From Hordeum vulgare subsp. vulgare (lineage: Eukaryota; Streptophyta; Magnoliopsida; Poales; Poaceae), in the NCBI RefSeq assembly GCF_904849725.1, contig NC_058522.1, positions 430,681,529 through 430,745,528 on the forward strand: DNA of 64,000 nucleotides, read 5' to 3'. The translations under genes were made by a program, and so were the position numbers. Below the pieces are notes generated by a model. It had not been told where the DNA came from and ran no database searches. It worked only from the letters and a program-made list of their open reading frames with translations. The stretch's first letter is position 1; the number at the start of each line of letters is the position of its first letter. This document shows positions 57,062 through 64,000 of this stretch, piece by piece.

Positions 57062-57240
57062 GTAGACCCCGCAAAATCGGACCCGTAAAAAAGGATATTC
57101 GTAGAATATCTTTTTTTTATGGATCCGGTTTGCGGGGTCTGCTCGACCGTCGCCCACGTCGGCCCGTAAAACCGTTTTTCGTGAACTGTAAACGACTTTT
57201 ACGGGTTGACGATATATGGGGTCTGCCAGAGATGCTCTTA
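57062..57240. mobile_element. Foldback/MITE-like DNA element, left end lost
   Basis: 57064-57140 is a hairpin with about 36-bp arms: AGACCCCGCAAAATCGGACC on the left and CCGGTTTGCGGGGTCT on the right. The distal part ends at 57240 with GAGATGCTCTTA (minus strand TAAGAGCATCTC), a common end of small cereal DNA elements. The matching left terminus is missing at the LTR junction. The family was not determined. Confidence 0.6.
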
Positions 57241-57883
57241 GAGATTTTTTTGAAATTGTCTTGTGGGCCTTAAGCCTATCTCATATTTCAACACTCACAT
57301 TGGCAACCATTAGATGTATCGATTCGCTTACTTTTCATCTATCCAAAACAATTTCGATTGAGTTGTACAACTATTTGATTGTGTTTTTAGTTGAACATCA
57401 AACTATTTTGTTTGTAAAACTACTTGCAATGTTTGATTTATTTTAGATTATTCGCATAGTCCCAGGACTTTTCCTCGACCGAGACAGATTAGATGTGGCC
57501 ATGTGTTGAACGCACGACCGACACATCTAAAAAATAGTCGGACACCGCCTCATTGGCCTACCTAAACGGACAAAATCCAAAACAACAAACCTCCGTTTGA
57601 TGTTGTGAGTTGCAGTTGGTCTTAGTTTACCTCGTTTGTCTGCAATGATGCGAAGTAGAAGTATGACTTTATGGGATAGCACGAAAATTGAAAGATGATT
57701 TTGGAAAATTTACCTGACAAGGACATCGATGCTGACGTCGCATTTTGTGTGGGTTCAGACCATGACTAATGTGGTTTTAGCTGCTAAGCATGCATGTGTT
57801 AGGTTGCAATTTACAGGCTAAAATAAATTAACTCATGTACAAATTTATTTTCTCTCTTTGTCTTGTACTATAATGTACTTCAG
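57241..57883. other. No recognised feature
   Basis: AT-rich sequence with no long frame and no motif I recognise. Because likely exons follow at 57884, upstream exons or introns of that gene could be here, but I cannot define them. Confidence 0.4.
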
Positions 57884-58236
57884 TGTGTTGGTGCTTTTTG
57901 AGTACTTGGTCTTGAGTTTCGAGGTAAGAATTTAGGCCCGACTCGAGTTGGTTATACCCGACAATAACAATTATTCTACATCGTTATTTCATTGAACGCA
58001 TTGCTCGCATATGTTCAAACTTGTTTTTCAGGATGAAAATCTAGAACCTAACCTTTGGGGCTTGGATCCGGTGATGGTGACGCTTGAGCGTCGTTCCCTT
58101 GCTAAAGGTAGTGTTGTTGAAGAATCTCGTTTTATTTGTGTTGTGAAGATATGGTTGATGTAGATATGATTGTTGTTATAGTTTGTCGATTGCAGTTTCG
58201 ATCCCATCGAGGTCTTTTTTCCTCACTGAAGCATAA
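57884..58236 (+). pseudogene. 3' end of an unidentified spliced host gene (three exons)
   Basis: Three short exons with matching splice sites and phases: 57884-57923 (acceptor TACTTCAG, donor GAG/GTAAGA), 58032-58107 (acceptor TTTTTCAG, donor AAAG/GTAGTG) and 58196-58236 (acceptor GATTGCAG, stop TAA at 58234). Translation stays open across both junctions: LVLFEYLVLSFE, then DENLEPNLWGLDPVMVTLER, then RSLAK, then VSIPSRSFFLTEA. I do not recognise the protein. A likely 3' UTR with AATAAT near 58410 follows. The 5' part is not seen, so this is probably a gene fragment cut off near the retrotransposon nest. Confidence 0.45.
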
Positions 58237-58434
58237 CTTTGATCTTACATGACTTTGCTATTTGCCAGCGAATTTACTTTTGTGTGTGAGTATGTGTCGG
58301 TGTTGGCTTAGTTCAATCTAGCTAGCCGCCAAAAAATAATAATCTAGCTAAGCAGAGATTGGATGCATATTTATTGTGTTTGTATCGGTTTGATTCTTCA
58401 TTCTGAATCAATAATGAAATACGCCTTTCTTGAA

Positions 58435-59720
58435 AATAGTAATGAGATAGGCTATTTTATTTATTCAGATATGTACCAGTTCTGAATTCTATGTATTTCA
58501 AGAATGCAGCATGTTTCTTGCTCGATCAGACTCAACTGTTAATTTCCATTTCATGGAGACACAGAGGTAAGTGTGTGTGCATATTGTTGTTAAAGAATGG
58601 TCTATGAACGGTCCAACAGATTACAGATGTTTGATTATGAGATAGGCTACTACGCGTCTCTGTCAGTGAGCACGCACAGCAGACAAGGAAGCGTGGGGCA
58701 AAATAGAGAAATATCTGACACAGATGGCCAAAGGGAGTGAGGCTCTCTGTAGAAGGCAATAGGAATCGTCCATGAAAACGATAGATTAGGCCATCACGGT
58801 TCAGACTCTGCTCCACACCCACTAGCACACGTTTTACTCAAAACATCTCCCCGGCTCAAGCATCCGTGCTGCCACTTCTTACGGTTCTAAATATCTATGC
58901 CCATGCATCATATCTAGTACTTTTTCCGGTTCTAAATATAATTTTTTTTAAGATTTTACGACGGATTACACACGAAATAAAATAACTGAATATATATTTT
59001 AAAATATGTTTATATACATTTATTTATATGTAATGTTAACAATGAAAGCTTTAAAAAATATATATATTTAGAAACTGAGGGAGTACTCCGTATCTCAGAC
59101 TCTCAGTGCACCATCAGATAAATCTCTGGATGCTTACCCATGGCAACAGAACTTCTTGAAAGTTGACATTATGCAGTGCAACTGGTGACACGATCCGACC
59201 GTGATGCGAAATCGTGGGTAAAAAACGGGGGACATCGATCGGCGCGGTGCGCGGCGTGCGCCTGTCCAGTCTGAATTTCATCGCGACTAGCAGCAAACCA
59301 CACGGAGGAAGCACGGGCTAGCAAAGACTAATCTTTCTGGGCGACTTGACTGACTCGGGACCTGATTGGTAGACTCGTAGCAGGTGAAGAGATCCTGACG
59401 GAAGATCGCACAGGCACAAGTGGTTAGCATAATGCAATTACGAAGAGACTGCCGCTCAATGTCGGGTTCGTGTACGTGTGGACCTGGCAGACTTCTCTGA
59501 TGGGTCGCGGGGGGGGAGTTGCTCGGACGGCGGTGAGAAAAATACCCGGTACGGTGGACTGACCACCATGACCATGGACTGACCACGAGCTGTCCATTTC
59601 GGGAAAGAGACAGCGCTCTCCTTTCCATTTCCCGTGTATTTTCATTCTGTGGAGGCAGGCTTCCAGCCGGTCGTTTGTCACCTTTTCACGGAGGTCCCAT
59701 CGTACGACTTTAATCTCTCC
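58435..59720 (+). repeat. Right copy of the flanking duplicated block
   Basis: Counterpart of 1915-2828 in direct orientation, starting in or just after the 3' UTR of the gene fragment. It carries a Stowaway (58920-59083) and about 100 bp near 59130-59260 that the left copy lacks. There is no protein common to both copies beyond chance frames. Confidence 0.75.
58920..59083. mobile_element. Stowaway MITE, 164 bp
   Basis: It is flanked by TA on both sides (58918-58919, 59084-59085). The left end CTTTTTCCGGTTCTAAATAT and the right end, read on the minus strand, CTCCCTCAGTTTCTAAATAT form imperfect terminal repeats of the Stowaway type. The left duplicated block has no element at the corresponding place near 2360. 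Confidence 0.85.
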
Positions 59721-59724
59721 CTAA

Positions 59725-61562
59725 TAATAAAACACCGAATGCTTCTGTAGTCCGTCGTATTCGCAGTTCACGGTCTAATTTATGTTATCCCTTGCGAGCC
59801 TTTTCTAACATGGCCAAGCAAGTAGCAGGGTGGTTTCTCTCTTTGTAAGCTAGCCTGAGCACCTGAGTTTGAGTCCCATCTTCCACCTCTTTTCGTTTTT
59901 TGTTTAAAATCAATATTTTTATCATGCGGCTATTAAACTACGAGACAGGTTCAATCCCTGGTTGCCTCAGTTTTTTTCATCCCTCACTTTTACTACTCCG
60001 TATTTGTTATGTAATTAAAATGCATATATGTATTGTATTGTCCCACCTCGCTCCCTTTCACAGAATACCATCAACTTATGTACCTTTATCACTTGATATC
60101 AATATAAGCAGCCCATAAATTATGTATGGAGTTAATCCGTTTCTTCATAGAAAGAAAACTTATGGGATGATTATGGGGGAGATTACCGAAAGAAAATTGA
60201 CACGCAAAAGAAGATGTCATGCTTAATGTTTCCAAAGGTAGACACGCTAGAGGTGGTATGGAGGAAAAGTGTTAAAAAAATATTCACAACTAAAAAGTTG
60301 TTTGCAAATAACAAAAATGTTCTTGAATTTAAAAAATATCAAAAGATTGTAAAATTGTTCATGTATTTGAAAAATATTCACGATTTTAAATATGTTCAAG
60401 AGTTTAAAAAATATTCTTGACTAGCAAAAGGGCCCGTGCGTTGCAACGGGAGAAAAAAATACCACACGCTTTTAATATTTTTATAATTATTTTGATTTAT
60501 TAAAATAATGAGCTAACTAATTAATGTAGTCAGTCCTATCCTATTTTGTTGAGAAATCAACCCGTCCATTATTAATTCCACCATGATGAGAAATTAAGCG
60601 GGACAAGCAAAGTAAAATAAAGAGGCTACGTGAATTGATCAATGGAGTGTTATCTTATTTCACTCATGGGATAGAGAATGTGGGATCAGATGACAAACTG
60701 AAGATGGTGTTTCATCCTCTCTCTCTACAACAATGCAATCTTAAATTCAATACATTCATTCATCAGCAAACAAATTCTCACAAAACAAAATTTCTTGCCG
60801 GTGTTTGGCACACGGTTGGAGGCATGGGGAGGGGATCTCACCAGATGATGAGTTCCTGTCGGAGGAGGGGATACGATGAGGGGAGCAAGGGTTAGACGCC
60901 TCTATCTGGCCACAAGGAGTCGCCGTTGTCGCGCCATAACCTCGGAGTTCCCCGTATGAGCCATGGAGGCCCGCCTCCACGTGCAAGTACTTCGCTCCGC
61001 CGCGCCTTATCCGCGAGCCGCCACTGTTCTGCATCGAGCAGATGCATCATCCCAAGTCGTCGTAGCTGTCGCATTGATTTGATCTAGAAGCTGTGCTCGA
61101 GCGCCGAAACGGGGGCAGCAAGCGGGGCAGAGGTACGACCGCAAAGGCGGGTGGGGTTGAGATCGACAGCGGTGGTGGTTGAGGTCGGCCGCGGCGGCGA
61201 GTGGTGTGTCAGCGGCCTAGGCACAGGCCAGGGTGGACCAGGGTCGACGCGATGCGCTCGAGCGCCGCAACGGGGAAAGTGAGCGGGGAGAGATACAGCC
61301 GCGGAGGCGGGTGGGTTGAGATCGGCAGCGATGGCGGTTGAGGTCGGCCGCGGCGGCGGCCTGGGCATGGGCCAGGGTGGCCCAGGGTCGACGGGAGTAG
61401 GCGATGCGTACGGGTATAATTTTTGGAGCGAGTCGTTTTTTCCTTTTGCGTTGCAGATAAATGATGGAGCGCGGGTTAAATAACAAAAATTACAGAGGCT
61501 TTTTTATAAAAAATACCGTGGTGGGTTTTCCGACGGAAGCAATAGCCGCTTTATTATTAGAT
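59725..61562. mobile_element. DNA element with CTAATAATAAA terminal repeats (uncertain)
   Basis: The left end CTAATAATAAAACACCGAAT, with GCTTC and GTCG following, is mirrored at the right end, where the minus strand from about 61558 reads CTAATAATAAAGCGGCTATT, then GCTTCCGTCGG. The interior holds a tRNA-like GGTTCAATCCC stretch (59949-59959), AT-rich DNA and the start of the next element. The family is unassigned. No gene is seen. Confidence 0.45.
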
Positions 61563-61682
61563 ATAGATTTCACGGAATTGAGAATGATGGTGTATCTCGG
61601 TGATGCAGCAAAATGTGATCATGATCATTGAATATTATGAAAAAAAAATTTCTCCCGTTGTAAGGCTCGGGCCTTTTTGCTA
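60421..61682. mobile_element. Cereal repeat with CTAGCAAAAGGGCCCGTGCG ends
   Basis: The left end at 60421 continues TTGCAACGGGAGAAAAAAA. The right end is its decayed reverse complement, ending GGGCCTTTTTGCTAG at 61682. This terminal motif is widespread in cereal genomes. The interior is AT-rich (60460-60890), then GC-rich with a 161-bp duplication. It interleaves with the element at 59725-61562 rather than nesting inside it. Confidence 0.5.
61095..61416 (+). repeat. 161-bp tandem duplication, GC-rich
   Basis: GCTCGAGCGCCG starts at 61095 and 61256. Both units share GGTTGAGATCG, GGTTGAGGTCGGCCGCGGCG and GGTCGACG. No credible protein. Confidence 0.75.
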
Positions 61683-61764
61683 GTACCAAATAAAGTAAGC
61701 TTCTGTAGGGGAAGAAGTTTCTCATTGGATATTCATGTCCCCAACGGAAATAGGACTTCAAAAC
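61683..61764 (+). repeat. Right duplicated block, distal part
   Basis: Matches 3669-3747 (TACCAAAT, AAGTAA, TTCATG, AATAGGACT, CAAAAC). The match ends within a few bases of where copia DNA begins on the left. Confidence 0.65.
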
Positions 61765-61856
61765 CAGACATTTAGTTTTCTGATTGTCACTAGATGCTGT
61801 GATGCGGTTGTACATTAGGGGTAATGCCATGAACCTGAATTTCAGGGCCCACGTAA

Positions 61857-62996
61857 GGGCGAATCCAATGGATCGACCCAAACGGATGACGATTTTGTTC
61901 GTTTTTTGTCCGTTTGGGTCGGTCGGACGGACACGAACATCCGCTTCGACGTTTGGGTCGGCGCATGCGCCCTACGCTGGCTCGATCCATTTTTACCGGC
62001 TTGCACCAAACACGCATAATTAAATATTAAAAAAGCCGGTCACGAAGGCCGACGAGAGTCCACACGTTACATTATTAATGGAAAAAAACCTAGGCGTCCT
62101 CGGCGGCGGCGAGGTCGGGTTGTGCTGGAGCGGGGGCGAGGTCGGACTGTGCCAGAGTGGGGGCGAGCTGTGCCGGCGCGGGTAGTGCTGGTGTCGGCGG
62201 TGGCACAGCACGGGCGCGCTCGTTCGCCAGGCGCAGCACCATCTTACGCCGTTGTCCATGGCTGTTGGTTTGAGGGTGTTCTGGAAGAAGCACGCGGGGG
62301 TGGACGACGAGGGTGTTCTGAAAGAAGCCAGGCGTACCATGGGCGCGCTCGTGCGCCTGGTGCATCGCCCTCTTAGCCTGCAGGTAGGCGACCTCTTCTG
62401 GAAGCATCGCGCGGGCATAGACGACGAGGTTGTCGCCGTTGTCCATGGCTGCTGGTTTGAGGGTGTTCTGGAAGAAGCACGCGGGGGTGGACGACGAGGG
62501 TGTTCTGGAAGAAGCCAGGCGTACCATGGGTGCGCTTGTGCGCCTGGTGCATCGCCCTCTTAACCTGCGGGTAGGCGACCTCTTCTGGAAGCATTGCGCG
62601 GGCATAGACGACGAGGTTGTCACCGTTGTCCATGGTTGTTGGGTCGTCGACGAGGAAACAGAGGGGTGGCGAGATGAGGACGGAGGAGGGTTCTGAAAGC
62701 AGATGGTCGAACCCCGCCGCACGCTCGGATTAAAAAAGACCAACCATGGTCGCTGACGCATGGGCCCGAGGATGGCGGTCGTCATAAATTATGTTGACCG
62801 CGGTGGTTGGGGGCGGACACCGAGGGGGCGCGCGCGTCCGCGCCGACGCATTTTAGTCCCAAATTTGGGCCGAAAATGAGTCAGCGTGAACGCGTTTTGG
62901 CAATGGGTCGATGCGTTGTGCCATCATTTTTGTCCGCGTCGAACGAAACGGACGGCGGCGGACGAAATGGGTCGCCCCATTGGAGTTGCTCTAAGG
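61857..62996. mobile_element. DNA transposon-like element, about 1.14 kb
   Basis: The right end on the minus strand reads TTAGAGCAACTCCAATGGGG, then CGACCC. The left end, GGGCGAATCCAATGGATCGA followed by CCCAAACGG, is a decayed version. Both subterminal zones are rich in GTCCG/CGGAC and GACCCAAA motifs. It contains a GC-rich, repeat-bearing, coding-like core (62090-62700) and no transposase. I could not place the superfamily. Confidence 0.55.
62251..62690. repeat. 187-bp tandem repeat in a coding-like core
   Basis: GTTGTCCATG recurs at 62251, 62438 and 62625, giving two full units and part of a third. On the minus strand one unit reads MDNGDNLVVYARAMLPEEVA, then YLQAKRAMHQAHERAHG. The next unit is read in another frame, because 187 is not a multiple of three. 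This looks like a piece of captured coding sequence that was later duplicated. The source gene was not recognised. Confidence 0.55.
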
Positions 62997-63010
62997 ACCC
63001 ACATGAACGT

Positions 63011-63521
63011 TGATGTCTCATAGCTACCGGTGCAGTCTGAATCTCATTCGGGCAGACAGATTCTCATCAGGTGCACGAGGTCACTCGGACTATCTTCGAT
63101 CAGTCGGACGTGCCCAGACACCCGAACTACAGCAAGTGTGGATGAGGAAGGGGCTGCAACGGCCATAGACTTAAACTACCACATCAAGTGCACTAAAGAC
63201 CAATGTTACCAGTAACGCCACAGTTAGAGCTACTGTTACTAGTAACTTCCGTAGTTATTAGCATTAACTCACCATTGTAATAACGCTAGTCTGGTCGTGG
63301 CTCCCTCTATACAAGACGTACCCAGGCTCCTGGACAAGGGTTGAGCATTTGTAATCTCACACCCCATAAGCAAACACTAGCCTCCGGACTCGAGACGTAG
63401 GGTCTTTACCACTTCCGAGTGGGGCTCGAACTCGTACATCCGAGTGCAACCACTGCGACGTAGCTAGGCTTCGCCCCTCATTCGTACCCCTAGTACTATT
63501 ATTACGATCACTCCCGCGACA
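63011..63521 (+). repeat. 5' LTR of a second Tat-type gypsy element
   Basis: The end is set by CGCGACA at 63515-63521, followed by a primer-site-like sequence. The start at TGATGTCTC (63011) is tentative. A TATA-like TATACAAG lies at 63308. A run of 5'-UTR-like sequence follows. LTR length (about 510 bp) and ending resemble the 556-bp Tat LTR at 26015-26570. Confidence 0.65.
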
Positions 63522-63522
63522 G

Positions 63523-63541
63523 TTGTCGCCCACCTCGGGGC
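63523..63541 (+). other. Primer binding site of the second Tat-type element
   Basis: TTGTCGCCCACCTCGGGGC corresponds to TTGGCGCCCACCCTGGGGC of the first Tat element, with two or three decayed positions. Confidence 0.65.
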
Positions 63542-63593
63542 TGCGCGTTTAGCAAAATCCGACGCACCTGGAATTTCAATTCTTTCCGTCATC

Positions 63594-64000
63594 ATGATGA
63601 CACTTGGCGGCGAGATCCTCTTCGGTTCCCTCAGCTTCGTCGCCGACGACTTGGCATGGCTGCAGGACGCGCATTGGTCACCGACGCTCTGCCCCGCTCG
63701 AGATGCTTCGCACTTCAGCACGGTGGTGCACGGGGTACTGATCCGGCAGCTATCGGTGCCGTATCATTCGATGTCCATGTGTCGAACATCAAGATCCACA
63801 GTTCGGGACCCCCTACCCGAGATTCGCCAGTTTTGACACCGACACCAACCCCGCCACTCCACCGGTCGCATCCCCACCATAGGCACAACTGTAATGCCAC
63901 ATAACCTCCTCCATGCGAAACCTGCTAATCTAGCAATTGCGGTCGACTACCAACTCCACTAGAAGTCCATCATCGCACCCACTCTGACCCACCTTGGCTC
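63594..64000 (+). pseudogene. gag: Start of gag in the second Tat-type element (runs off window)
   Basis: The frame from 63594 reads MMTLGGEILFGSLSFVADDLAW and then WLQDAHWSPTLCP and RDASHFSTV. It parallels the first Tat gag N-terminus (MGHEIFFDALSFIVDD, AWLRDAPL, RGATHFRAG). A stop occurs at 63834-63836. The element is plus strand, opposite to the first. The rest lies beyond the window edge, so integrity cannot be judged. Confidence 0.65.

Noticed and set aside
59949..59959. tRNA/SINE B-box (GGTTCAATCCC)
   Set aside because: No A-box at suitable spacing, no cloverleaf and no poly-A or flanking duplication.
62090..62785. 231-codon minus-strand gene
   Set aside because: The frame passes through out-of-phase 187-bp repeat units, so most of it reads shifted copies of the same DNA rather than a real protein.

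Overview
The window is intergenic DNA from a large grass genome, almost certainly a Triticeae cereal (wheat, barley, Aegilops or rye). It is a nest of LTR retrotransposons with no complete host gene. The key evidence is a 4,996-bp solo LTR whose end carries the Sukkula-type sequence rc(GTCACGCCCAAGATGCGACC), Athila-type gypsy elements with tRNA-Asp primer sites, a 14.4-kb SIRE/Maximus-type copia element and Stowaway MITEs.

Layout. 1-1914: decayed gypsy LTR and leader, a 283-bp tandem duplication and a GC-rich stretch. 1915-3747: a non-coding block repeated, diverged, at 58435-61764, on the other side of the nest. 3748-6325: truncated copia pol. 6326-57051: two Athila-type gypsy elements (A and B, both minus strand) in tandem and sharing their middle LTR, in the order LTR (6326-7855), internal A, LTR (43062-44595), internal B, LTR stump (56821-57051). 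Internal A holds three insertions: a hAT element (11645-12783, 8-bp target duplication), a 12.4-kb Tat-lineage gypsy element (14165-26570, target duplication AATAC) and the copia element (27604-42027, target duplication GTTTC). Internal B holds the Sukkula-type solo LTR (50779-55774, target duplication CAGGG). Each insertion can be proven because the other Athila copy preserves the empty site. 57062-63003: foldback DNA element, last exons of an unidentified host gene, second copy of the duplicated block carrying a Stowaway, and two further DNA elements. 63011-64000: 5' end of another Tat-type element on the plus strand.

How the genes work together. All gag-pol genes carry stops or frameshifts, so nothing here is autonomous as it stands. 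The most interesting content is what each lineage carries besides gag-pol. The Tat element has a six-exon gene on the strand opposite pol (15246-18745), ending before a 70-bp tandem array. The copia element has a long third ORF preceded by a G-box, TATA box and intron-like leader. Both Athila copies have an open 172-codon ORF preceded by a hairpin-TATA cassette that resembles the one in their own LTRs. Three unrelated lineages thus seem to carry an accessory gene beyond pol with its own promoter-like DNA. Copies A and B differ by about 4% in the 172-codon ORF, the copia LTRs by about 3%, and the Tat LTRs by about 1.8% (hand counts), so the Tat insertion is probably the youngest of those three events.
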